NCBI RefSeq assembly: GCF_030848805.1
Contig: NC_092361.1
Span: 14,435,444-14,499,443, forward strand
From: Temnothorax longispinosus
Lineage: Eukaryota > Arthropoda > Insecta > Hymenoptera > Formicidae
Reading direction: 5' to 3'
Length of the DNA stretch: 64,000 bases
Shown: positions 35,653-47,410 of the stretch, piece after piece
Numbering within the stretch: position 1 is the first letter of the stretch
Layout of the letters: every line of letters begins with the position of its first letter
Program-made: the position numbers and the translations under genes
The notes under the pieces: model-generated
Told to the model about the DNA's origin: nothing
Database searches by the model: none
Seen by the model: only the letters and a program-made list of their open reading frames with translations

Positions 35653-38265
35653 TTGCAGGAGATTCAACGCGCCGCGCACGATATGTTTTCCCCGTCCGTT
35701 GATTCGCGACTTCCGCGTCCGCGCGAATGCGAAAGTGTTCAGAAAGTACGACGCTCCGTTTACGCCTGCATCCGGGAAACGCGGTCTGAGGAGAACGCGT
35801 ACGGCGTGATCTAAATTTCAAATGCGGGTCCACGCGCGTTACGCTCGTCGAAACGGATTATACGTTCCGAGCGTGAAGTTTCCGTTCGAACGGAATATCT
35901 ACGGCCTCTCGAAAACGCAGTTTTCGAGAAAATCACCGCTGAAAATCCTTCCTCGCGCCCTTTCGCGAGGTAATAAACGCGTTATTCGCAAAATCGTGGG
36001 AGACTTTCACATCTTTAGCTTGAATATTACTCCGATATTAAGGGAGCGGGGGCGATATTAAGTATCGGACAATATTTACCTTACTATCAATCTCGTATCT
36101 CGGTGTAATTTTCTCTCGCCACTTAATTGAACCGGTAACCAGATAACTTTCGCACTTCTTGAGGGCTTACTTTGAAATAAAAGCCCGCGACGTCATTGAT
36201 CACATCCATCCGACGTCTTTCGGTGCTTCGCGGTTGGTATAAAGTGCGTTTTCAGGTGTTCGCCCCGAAGAGTCCGTAAACTTATTACGTGCAACTGACG
36301 TACGCTCGTGCATCTCATTATTACACGGACACGTGCGGTAAAAGCAGGTCAGGCTGACATCGCGGACGTGCCCGCGCACCAGGTAGATCTTGATAGCGAA
36401 GCGTCGTTATCGGCTAAATGTCAAGTTCAATTCGCCGCGACGTGACGGATCCGGAGATGGATAAAGGATGATTCGGACGACGCCCGCTTTCCTTGCGCGC
36501 GGAAAATTACCCGTTAGTGATAATAAACGCCCTGAATATCCAGAATTGATATTCCACCGTTCCAGAGGAGCAGCAGCAGATTATTGATCACGAAGATTCC
36601 TGTCAGGGGAGGATTGGATCTATAATGCCAGGAAAAATGCGAAATGTAATTAATAAGAAGACTTTTAATATAAATGTTTAAAAAATTAATATACAAGTAG
36701 AAAAAAATAGGTGTAATTGTCATGTATTTATGTATATAATGTAATTAGTATTTTTACTATTACATTATTTACATTAATTTTTTTATTATATTAAATTACA
36801 CAAATACACGTACTACATTTTTAAAACATTTCAAGTTTTGCGTTATTTGACAAAGTTATGTTTTGCTTGTTTTCTCTTTCCGCGGGGTATTTTTCTATTA
36901 TTTTTGCCATGTGTAAACATTTGTATTTTCCCGGAACTATATAGCGTAGTCCTTCAAAGCGCCAGTGCTACGCCAACAATAATTTAGGAATGACGTAGAA
37001 TACTCGAATATTATTTATGTAGGTCACCGCGAGTTAACAGTCCACGAACGTAAAATAAAATTAGGGTGATCACGTCAGTCAAATTGTTAATCGCACTATC
37101 GCTTATTAATCGCGCTATCCGTAAGTCCAGATAATGCTCGTGGAACCTCCATGCGGTCGCGACTCGTCGCGGAATTACATTACTTCGCAATGCCGTAATG
37201 GCATCAATAACGATTGCGTAATAGCGATTAATTTCCGACGTAACGGCGTAAAGAATCAAAACGCATCGATATGACGTCCGCGCGCGCGCCGTGATTTATT
37301 TTAATTGAATCAGCTTCCGAGGAGCGCGCAATCGATCACGCATTATCTCGTGTAAACGCGATAAACATTTCGTTACGGCGCGAATTTTTGCGCGATATCC
37401 GCGAGCGTAAATCGGCGCGCGCACGCAACGCGATAGTCGATTTGCCTTAATGGATTAATACGTCGGCCAGATAATTTATTATCTTAACAATGAACGACGG
37501 TGCAGGGGAACGCTCGTCGATAATAATAACGCCGGCGAGAATGGGAGAGAATACTCCCGGTCTTATTTATATACGCGACATAGCCAATGGACGCGTTTGC
37601 GCGCGAAATAAAAGCCGTAAACCTCGGCTAGCGAATGTCAGTCTTACGTCAGCATTTGCTATAAATTGCACAGCAAGCGCGAATGATTCCGATCGTTAAG
37701 GCATTAATCCGATCTGTTTTCGTCGCGGCTGGCTGAAAGGACCTTCGGACCTGTTTTTCCCGAGGAGAAATTTTGACGCGCGGACCGCGTAGCGCGGTCG
37801 CGTAGCGGTTCGCCTCCTTATTGGTATATACCTTCTCGCCGCGTCGCTCGAGAAGGTTTATTTTTGCGTTCCGTCGTAATCCTCGGTACGAGCATCCGGA
37901 GCACGCACGGCGCGGAGGAAGTGATTCGCGGCTCCCGACGGGGGCTGCTGCTTATACGCGCGTGGTCGCGTTCCGCATGGCAGGCAGGCGACGGAGGAGG
38001 CGAGAAACTCCTTTGTGGATCCCAAAGGAAAACGTGGGTGTAGTCGTGGGTCGAGATTTTCGCGACCCCGCCGTGTCGTATTGTATTTTCGCGTGCCCCT
38101 TTATATACACGGGAGAACGGAAGAGAGAAAGAGAGAGCACATTATTAATTTATCCCGGGAAGGGAAATCTCTTCAGGCACGAAAACAGGCGGTGATGTAT
38201 ATAATGAAAGAAAAATAAATAAAATAAACTAGCACGCTCGTATAACAATTGGTAAAGGAACGGCC

Positions 38266-38298
38266 AATAATCGAGCAATAATTGCTCGATTATTGACC
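38266..38298. repeat. Short near-perfect palindrome
   Basis: AATAATCGAGCAAT is followed after a single base by its complement ATTGCTCGATTATT, giving a 14-bp stem with a one-base centre. Weak pairing continues outward (GGCC/GACC and AAAGG/CCTTT). Confidence 0.7.
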
Positions 38299-38439
38299 TT
38301 TCCTTTAACAAAGAAAAATAAATATTTATGAAAATAGACAAAGAAACGCGATGTATATATATGTCCAACAAGAACACAAGCGGAGAGACGGAGGGAGGGC
38401 GGAATGCGAGATATTGCGCCGGCAAATCGCAGCCTCGGC

Positions 38440-38467
38440 ACGTCGCGTCGCGTCGCGTCGCGTCGTA
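38440..38467. repeat. (CGTCG)n tandem repeat
   Basis: About five direct copies of a CGTCG pentamer (GTCGCGTCGCGTCGCGTCG) in a locally GC-rich stretch. Confidence 0.75.
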
Positions 38468-38687
38468 TCGCGGTGCACCGTGGCGACGCATTTCGCAATT
38501 ACGTTCCGCCAAAGACAATGCGTTCCCTCGGCAGCAACATTGGCTCTTATTCCCATCCGGCGCTAAATTTGTTCGTGCACTGCTCACCCCGTGTTCGCAT
38601 TAGCGTTATCTTCGCGTTAGACGGTTAGACAAACGGAGGCGGGACAGGCGAGCGAAGTGAGATATCACGGTTAAGGTAAATGTGTAT

Positions 38688-38848
38688 CTATGTTTGAACA
38701 TTTTTATCATTTTAGTCCTTAAATAAGTAATAACGCGAATTAAAATCAAAGATACAAATATTTTTCTTGTATTATATTTTTATCTTTGGTCTTAATTCGC
38801 GTTATACTTATTTAAAAACTAAAATGATAAAGGTGTCGAGACATAGGT
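38688..38848. repeat. Inverted repeat, about 160 bp
   Basis: Left-arm TTATCATTTTAGT, AAATAAGTA and CGCGAATTAA blocks are mirrored on the right as TTAATTCGCG, TACTTATTTA and ACTAAAATGATAA, around an AT-rich centre near 38760. Outer pairing TCTATGTTT/ACATAGGT. MITE-like foldback. Confidence 0.65.
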
Positions 38849-39833
38849 TTTAAATGTCCCGGCTTGGTACATTTACAATTTTGTTTTTTAAGTCATCGGT
38901 CCTTCAGAAAGTGAACGAATCATACGCGATAAACGATCCTGCCGAGTATCGCGCCTCGATACGATCGATGGACAACAGATTTCTCGCGCTCCAGTTACTC
39001 GAGTTTCTAATCCGATATTCATCGAGGAAAAATCAATTCGAGGATTATGCACGATTTCTAAGCACTCTGTATACATTCCAGGCGCGACGTAAACCCACTT
39101 CGTTCACTTGTGAGTAAAAGTTTGAATCGGATAACTATATTTAGCGTCAAACGTTTGCATGTGTTCGGTCCATTAGCTTCCCACTATGTATTTTTCCAAA
39201 GCGATATAGCACCTCTTGTGTGTCATTCTACCGAGTGTGTGTACCTTTTTTTTACCGCTGCCGATCGCACGTCCACGGATGGCGAAGCGATTAATTATTG
39301 CTCCTACTAAAGCGCTAAAAATAATAGTGACCTCTTTCTCGCGCGGAATGGACCGACTCGACGTATCTACACGACTATATCGTTCAACATTTCTATATGA
39401 TCGATCAGAATTCGATATTTCAAATTTATCCATTCAATATTGTCATATGAGCAAACATATACAGACATTAAAAAAACAGATAAAAAATTGAGAAGTAAAC
39501 TAGTATACTCGCAAATGTAAACGAAGCGTTAAGTTAACGTAAATAAATTTTGACGAAGCAATCTGTTTATCTTATTTGTGGAACGCGATAATCTTCCAAA
39601 ATATATGTAATTCTCCAATTGGGGATCTCCAATTTGCGAAAATCACAAGTAGAAGGTAAATAGAAGAATTAAATAAAAATCTGACCTGGGACAAACACCC
39701 ACTTCCTCTTGCATATATCTGATTTGATTTATGGATTTCGCATATGTATAGGACAAATTTAATAGTTATTAGATAAGCAATATCTTTTTTATCATACGAA
39801 AAAACCTTGCAATGTGCATTACAGCGGCACGAG

Positions 39834-42800
39834 ATGAATCGAAGAGTGGGATACAGCAATTACGATGGCAAGATCGCCGGGCTTTACGACCTGGAGGAGA
39901 CGCTCGGCCGCGGCCACTTCGCCGTGGTGAAGCTGGCACGACACGTTTTCACCGGTGAAAAGGTCGCAGTGAAGGTGATCGACAAGAGCAAGCTCGACGA
40001 GGTTTCGAGGGCCCATCTTTTCCAGGAGGTGAGAGAAACGTAACTGAAGTCATTTCACGAAATGGTCATTTCTGCCGATTGTCGCAATATAATTTCAAGT
40101 TCTCCGGCGACTCATCCGGTTTGAGCTTTCACTATTTGCAAAAAGAAACGAACGAAGAAAACGGTTCTTTATCAAAAGTGACTTATTAGATAAACATTAG
40201 AAAACCGGTAAATGTATAAAGCCCATAAGAAGCTTACAAAAAATCTGAATTTAAATTGCTCTTTGTGCTTTTTTTCTTTGTTTTTTTTATCTTTCTTTAC
40301 ACAAAGCCAAGTTACATTGTTTCAGGGTTACTTCTTGTTCCAAGTGAGATTTAATATTCAGATACGACAGATAGAACTGTAATGACATTCTGATCGTTGT
40401 TTGTGTTTCTATTTTGCACGGTTCGTGACTGTGCAATCGCGTCGAGCCAGAGTTACTTTCCGCCTGTTTGATGTCCTAATGGAAATGATAGAGTCATTGA
40501 TGACATCCTGATTCGCGTAATGTCATTTTGATGGCTGGCTCGATAGTAACCGACGATCGAATTATCTCGCGTAGTTGCATCGCAGATAGATAGACCTTAT
40601 AGCGGATAGATCTCGTTAAAGGTCGGCGAGATAATGATGTAAATGGATAACGGACAAAATTATTGACCCCCGGATTTAAATTCGCTCAAACGAAACGAGT
40701 TTCGTTTGCTTTTCCAATCGTGATTGCGAGCCGTTTGTGTCCGCAGGTGCGGTGTATGAAGCTGGTGCAGCATCCCAATGTGGTGCGGCTGTACGAGGTG
40801 ATAGACACACAGACCAAGCTATACTTAATTCTAGAGCTCGGCGATGGCGGGGATCTCTACGATTACATCATGCGCCACGACAGCGGCCTCAGCGAAGAGG
40901 TATTGTTGCACGGCTATTGTCGTTTTATTATGCCATCGGCTTGTAATTACCACGCGAACAAAAGGGTACAAGTTTAGATCTCTGATGTAAAGTTAAAATA
41001 TATCTGATGTGAATTTTCTTGAATGTAAATTGTTACAAATTTATTATTATAAATTATATAGAAACTCTTGTATTCAATTTAGAATTAATATGATTGAATA
41101 TTATTTTGAGAGATAAAAATCCTTTTATGTCATTTTTTAATAACAATAAGTGTATACCTTGACTAAATTTCATATAATTATGGAATAATTATCACAGGTG
41201 CGTTGTGTGAATCATAATGTTTGAATTTTTCTTCGTCTCAGCTGGCCAGGACTTACTTTCGGCAGATAGTTCGGGCCATATCGTACTGTCATCGTTTACA
41301 CGTGGTGCACAGAGATTTAAAGCCCGAGAATGTCGTGTTCTTCGAAAAGCTCGGTACAGTGAAGCTTACGGACTTCGGGTTTAGCAATAGATTCTGTCCT
41401 GGTCAAAAGCTCGAGACTTCGTGTGGCTCGTTAGCGTACTCCGCTCCAGAGATACTTCTGGGCGATAGTTATGATGCCCCCGCAGTAGGTAAGCTCATTA
41501 ATTAATGTAATCTGTATAATATATATATATGTATATATAATAGAATATCTCTCTGTGTATGTTTCCTATTAACTCCTAAACCCTTTGATCTGGATCAAAG
41601 TTAGAACCCTGTATAGAAAATATAGGCTACTATGAAACTCGGACACTCCAGCTCCTTCCCCTAATTTCATTCCCTTGAGATTTTGTGATAATCCCGGACA
41701 ACGCCGTAGTTTAAGCTAATTAAAAATTAAGATAACCTGAGTTATTAAGACTATTATTTATTTGCGACTTCCAAATTCTAATTCTAACGATAGAGGATTA
41801 ATGTTAAAGTTACATTTTTGTCGAAAGTTTTGCTGAGAAGTAATGAACTTTAAATTCAAGAAAAAGAATCTTGTTTAAAATATGATACAACGAAAGTGAA
41901 ATTGTTAGACTCGCTTCGATGGACTACGTTTATTACTTCAATTTGTTGCAGATGTTTGGTCGTTAGGTGTAATACTATACATGTTAGTATGCGGCCAAGC
42001 GCCGTTTCAAGAAGCGAACGATAGCGAGACGTTAACGATGATCATGGACTGCAAGTATTCGATTCCGTCGCACGTGTCCGACGGCTGCAAGCGGCTGATC
42101 GCGAGGATGCTCGTGCGGCAACCCGAAGGTAGAGCGTCCCTCGAAGAAATTGCCGCAGATCCGTGGTTATCGATCGGTTCCGGCTTGGACACAATGGAAA
42201 CGCTGCCGCTCGTGTCGCGTCAACAGGTCTCCGATGATCATCACAATCTCATAATTACCAAAATGGTTAACGGTGGCATCGCCACTAAGGAAGAGATATT
42301 GGAGTGAGTAGACATTAGGAAGAGATTTGACCATTTTGATCGTGCCTTTTTGCGTGTTAGTATATTTTAAGCATGCGTCTTCGGCGCTTTTACTGGCCAT
42401 TCTTATTATGGATCTTTTTACAGTGCACTTGACAAGAACGAATACAATCATATCACCGCGACGTATTTCTTACTGGCTGAGAGGAAATTGCGCGCTCATC
42501 GACAAGAACAGATGCAGAAGACTCGACCAGAAGCTCTAGATGTTTCATCAAAGTAAGTGAACTGAATCACACCTATTAGTATTGCTGCTGTATGTGACTC
42601 ATTTATAAGATATGCTAGATCTAAATATTTATGCAGCATACCGTCTTTAATGAAATCACTAATATACCAATGTGTGCTGTTAATTTTATGCAGTCGGCAG
42701 GATGATCTAACATCAAATCTACACACGGATGAGAACTCCCTGAATACTACGAACCAGTCACTATTAACCGTGCCACGGACACCTGGTGACATACCGCAGG

Positions 42801-45066
42801 TACGTATCGCATGTTTATCGTCTGAAAAGACACATCGATTAATATGTGATGAATATAATGTTAAAGGCAAACACATAATATGTTTGCCGAATAGCGTTCC
42901 TGGCGCGGAAAACAAAGATGACTGTTCTCGTTGCAGAGCGTGCGTACACGAAAATGCAGTATTGTTCAAGAAGAGGAAGATGAGGACGACGTGTCCTCGT
43001 GTTCTGGTCGAGACGAACGCGGCAGTAATTCGACGCTAAATTCCCTTAATCGTCGCGGTTCCCGTTCCGAGGGGAAGCTCTCGCATATTCTGCAGGAGCG
43101 ATTATCGCAGCTTCCGGAGAAGCATACGGGCACGAAGCCTGTATTGGGTCAACGGCATCCGCACCAAAAAGAGGATACCGTTATCGCCGAATCATCGCAC
43201 AGGGGAGAAAGACTGAAGCAGACTTTGAGAAACGAGAAGGATAATAGAACGTCGTCGTCGGTGCATCCGAAAGAGGCAGACAAGGTCCAAACGGGTAACG
43301 TACTCTTAGAGAAACTGCCTGTAACTGTGCGGATTACCACGACATGTGAGGAAAATCTGAAGAACCGATTGAGTGGCGCGAACACTCCATCGGCCGGATG
43401 GGCGACTAGAAAAGCCACCAACACGGAAGCCAGGCCCAAATCGGTGACGGAGTGTCTAAAATCGACTGGACCAATACCGGCGAACAAGTGGAGAATGGGT
43501 GCTCAGCACCATCGGTTTAGCGTACCGCTCACGGAGTCTGCATCAGTGATTTCCTCAAAACCGTCCGACGTATCTGTGACGACGATAACAACGATGACTC
43601 CTACCAAAACATTACACGAATCGTCGACTGTCTTGATACCTCTTCATCCGATTAGCGACAATCAAGTGACGTTAACACCTAAGTACAAGACGATGCCGTC
43701 GCCTAGCGGTAATTCGTCTGCGACACAACTCACGCTCAATGAAATCCTGGAGGACGGGGATGGCACGCACGCGTCGGTGAACTCCACAGAATGCAGGGAT
43801 TCGACGACCAAATGCCGAGTCGTTAGGCGAACAACATACGAGCAACGGAGGAGTAAGTTTCACAAGACGCGCACGACCTCCTGCTCGAGCTCAGACGCCA
43901 GCGACGACGACAGCGAGAGCAGGAAAAAGAGAGCGCACAAACTCGGCGCGTCCACGGGCAAGCCCTTACCTCCGAGACGCGACAGTCACGACGACTCGAG
44001 CGATTCGCAGGATCCAGGAGGAAGCGGCGGCGGGCGAGGTGGAGTCGGCGGTGGAGGGAGCGGGGTGAGCAACGGCGAGCACACGACGACGGATACACCG
44101 ACGACAACCGAGAGTAATCGAAACGATAATGGTAGCGGCACTAACACGACAAACACGAGCACAACGAACGGAGGAGGGCGGCATCGGTGCACCGAGAACC
44201 AGGTAATGTTTGGCAGGAGGCATCGCGCTGGTAGGAGAAGAGCCGGCGAGACGCGATTGCGGGAGAGCCAGTCGTTGAATCGTATCACCGAGGTCCAGGA
44301 GGCCGAGGCACCCTCGTCCTGTCACAATCATTGTCACGTATCGCGCAATTCGGCTGTAATTGGCACGCAGGACGTCTCCTCGTCGTCGTCGGTGTCGCTA
44401 AATAGCACGGCTTCTCAGCACAATGTTGTTTCACCTGTGTCTCAAATGGCAACCACTACGGTGCAGAAGGCGAAAGGTCTCGGAGCGAGGTTGTTGCAGT
44501 CGCTCAGCACCGGGAAATCCCTGATGTCGCAAGGCTCAAAGCAATCCGCTCGCAGTCCCGATGGAAAGAATAATAATAACGCCGGCTGTCGGCAATCGGA
44601 CGATTGTCAGACGGTCAGCGGCGATCATAAGTGCGCGAGTCAAGCGGCGTGCAACGACAAGGAGAATCGTGGTAACGGCTCGATGAACCGGAACGAGTGC
44701 AAGAGCAGGAAGATTCGGTTATTGAGCCGTTACTTTGCCGTGCACAAGAAGCTCTGCGTACCGCTGCCGGGTATCTTTGGCAAGGGACGCCTCTACAAAG
44801 CTCGCTCGTGCGGTAGCATCACTCGCGACCGCGTGAGTCCGCCGTCGCCTAAATCGATGCTGCTGGTCGAGGACAAGTGGCGGGAGCGTCGTCAGTGGTG
44901 CGATGCCGCGACGAAGCAGCATCGCGGTAGCGACGGCGATATCAATCAGAATCTAGGCCTCGCGCATCTCGTGCAGGAGAACATCGTCGGTAAAGGCTGC
45001 GCCGGTGTGCCCAATGTGTGCCACATTCATCTTGGAGACTCTTCCAAGTGTTGTAGCCTTTGTTGA
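39834..45066 (+). CDS. Snrk: SNF-related serine/threonine kinase SNRK
   Basis: AMPK-related kinase. Seven coding exons: 39834-40028, 40747-40899, 41242-41488, 41952-42303, 42424-42552, 42694-42799, 42937-45066. All introns are GT-AG and phase-consistent; product 1103 aa. The start MNRRVGY is followed by YDGKIAGLYDL, the conserved SNRK N-terminus; an acceptor ends at 39824, so upstream exons are untranslated. Kinase domain about 17-270: GRGHFA loop 25-30, VAVK lysine K47, HRD 139-141, DFG 160-162, and T-loop Thr175 in LETSCGS, the LKB1-type site. A UBA-like segment follows (IITKMVNGGIATKEEI, then NEYNHITATYFLLAERKLR). The long tail is mostly disordered but keeps islands shared with vertebrate SNRK: RKC plus an acidic EEEDEDD run (about 400), CSSSDASDDDSESRK (about 713) and a cysteine-rich end, CCSLC. 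Convergent with the SLC44A1-like gene. Family assignment is firm. Confidence 0.95.
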
Positions 45067-45755
45067 TGAATCGCTTCCGCTTGAAAGAGGGAGAGAACTC
45101 AAACCCGCGCTTAGTTACGCAAGATGAGAGACACGTACGAGCGCGAATAGGTAAGGCCAGGTCCGTTTTGGTGCCAGTAGCATAGCTAGCTGGCATGTGC
45201 GCGCGGGACTACTTTCACGACAATCTTTTTTCGATACTGCGTATAATTTCTAGCGAGTTATTTTATCGATACAGAAATATTCTTATAGTTTGAGAGATCT
45301 GATATATTTTTTCTTTTTTTAAAAAACGGCGTAGATGCCGTGTCTCTGATACACCTTAAGGAGAACACTAGTTAATGATTTTTATACGTGCAGAACCGAA
45401 GTCAGATCTGTTTAGGAACCATTTTATAAGCAATTCAGAGTGCAAAGTGTACTCATAATTAATATTTCCATAAAGGTATGATCTGTTCCTCGCTGATGCC
45501 GAAGTTACGTTAAGTTAAGGACGCGCAACCGACTGTTCGCGCGAGTGGTAATCGCTAACCACGATATTAAAGATTTACGTGGGTCTGGTCTGCCGTACTT
45601 GACTGATCACATCATATTCCCGCTGGTCTGTAGAGCACAGGGATCAAGACAACAATAAGAGAAGAGAAGCTGGAGCGTACCGATTTGTCGGTCGTTCTGA
45701 GAGAGCTATATCTAGTCCATGTGAACAAACAATGTATTAAATATTGCAGAGTTTA

Positions 45756-45960
45756 TGATGATTATTATTATATTATTAATAATATTATTATTACTATATT
45801 ATTATTATCACTATTGCTCTACTACCGCTACTATTACTACTATTACCGCTACTATTACTATTACAGTCGCTATTATTATTGCGAGAGATATCATTATCAT
45901 CTTCGTGCTATCGTCATTATTATCAGTATCATTGCCATTATCATTATCGCTGCTTTTGTT
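45756..45960. repeat. Degenerate ATT/ACT triplet-repeat tract
   Basis: About 200 bp of imperfect (ATT)n, (ACT)n and (ATC)n triplets with interspersed GCT/ACC variants. Its open frames are repeat artefacts rich in Ile/Tyr/Thr. Confidence 0.85.
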
Positions 45961-47036
45961 ATCTCTCTTCTCTAAATATCTACAACGCAAGAACCTAGCA
46001 CGAGTTTAATGCATAATGCATCACAAACGGTAAACTCCGATAAAGCAATCCCACGTCACGATTGAAACTTGCGGCCGATCGATTCGGAGTTGTGCAATGC
46101 GAAAAAACGTCTTCCTCGTCCCATTTTCCATTTCGATTTCTCCTTTTTGTTTAACGCGATCCCCCCTTCGTCCTTCTCTCTTCCCCTATACGATACACCA
46201 TTGCCTTTACAAAGCTTCCTAACTTATTAAGACGAAGAGCATAGTTTCCAAATAGCGGTTGACTATATATTTATATACATATATATTAACGGAAATTAAC
46301 ATTGGATAGAAATGCGAGTGTTCTACAACGGTAACCTGAGTTGCGTTCTAAATGAGAGGAAAGAACCGATTTATAAGGGAGAGAAACTCGCACCGCGGTA
46401 TTTGTATACGTTAAACCCGGAATGCGGGAGTAGAAGTGTTCTTGAACAGGCAGCGCGCGTCGTAAAGCCCACCGAGTACCTACGTAATATTGCGCACAGA
46501 TGTTAAGAAGCTTAAGGGTAAGGCGATAATAGCAATCGTCATTTAACGACCCATTCTCGTAGATCTAAATAATCGGCAGCGGACAGTATAGACGTGAGAT
46601 CTGTTGAACGTGCTTGCCGGTTAAGCACGTCGCGACGTTTTCTTCGGTCATTCATTCCCTCGCGTCACATATTAACGGTCGCTTGAACGGATGCCGTCAT
46701 CGTCATCGTCTCCTTATCATCGTCATCATCGCGAATGATGTCATCCGCTACTTAAAAGCGCGTCACAATCATAAAGTAAGGAATATTTTTCATTAATGTA
46801 GCGGGTCATCAGATTTTATTCTTTCTTTTCGTCGCGATATAAATGCTTTTTCGCAATATCGTCATTTCTCCGATCATTTCTCGATTTCCCTTTCACCGAT
46901 TCACCCTTTTATCGCGTTTCCATATCAATTTGCGAATCTCGACGATCGAGTGCTGGACGCTCGACGAGTATCGAGATGGTTTTTCACGAGTTCGTGCATT
47001 CTTCAGCCCTCCCGTTTCATATATGTACGAAGGGTA

Positions 47037-47410
47037 CAGGGGGAAAACGATCAATGTCCACTTTTTATCGAAATTGGCCTGATCATGCTATCTTGTTGCA
47101 TTTTTAAGGAACTTTCATAATTCTTATCTGTTTTGATCAAGAACAGTTACAATTCATTGGAAATAAGGCTGAAAGATGGACCGTGCTGGGGAAAAAACGA
47201 TCATAATCTATGCGCTTGTGGGGAAGGACCATCAGAATCCAACATACAAACAGTAAAGCTGCGTTCTGATATTTACTACATTTTGTACATTTTTTTATCA
47301 ATAGCTTTTTAAGATATCTGATGTCTTGAAACTTAAAATTGCGTTTTTCCATCCATGATCACTGTCCATGTCGAAATTACTCCGGATGGACATTGATCGT
47401 TTTTCCCCGG
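47037..47410. mobile_element. TA-flanked MITE (374 bp) downstream of Snrk
   Basis: CAGGGGGAAAACGATCAATG at 47037 pairs with CATTGATCGTTTTTCCCCGG ending at 47410. TA flanks both ends (47035-47036 and 47411-47412). Internal repeats of the same theme (CTGGGGAAAAAACGATCA near 47187, GATCACTGTCCATG near 47357) give a nested structure. Consistent with a non-autonomous Tc1/mariner-type element; no transposase. Confidence 0.72.

Larger units (their letters stand above)
28328..39824 (+). other. Candidate 11.5 kb first intron of Snrk; no other gene seen
   Basis: If the GC-rich exon and the Snrk acceptor belong together, this is one intron of 11,497 bp, from the GTGAGT donor at 28328 to the CATTACAG acceptor ending at 39824. 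It holds inverted repeats near 33.4, 35.6, 38.3 and 38.8 kb and small GC-rich islands near 29.4, 32.6, 33.7 and 37.3-38.6 kb. I see no conserved coding exon. A large first intron in a regulatory kinase gene often holds enhancers, but none is identifiable here. Confidence 0.4.

Noticed and set aside
45685..46009. 96- and 84-codon frames rich in Ile, Tyr and Leu resembling a membrane protein
   Set aside because: Translation of an (ATT)/(ACT) triplet repeat; hydrophobicity is an artefact.
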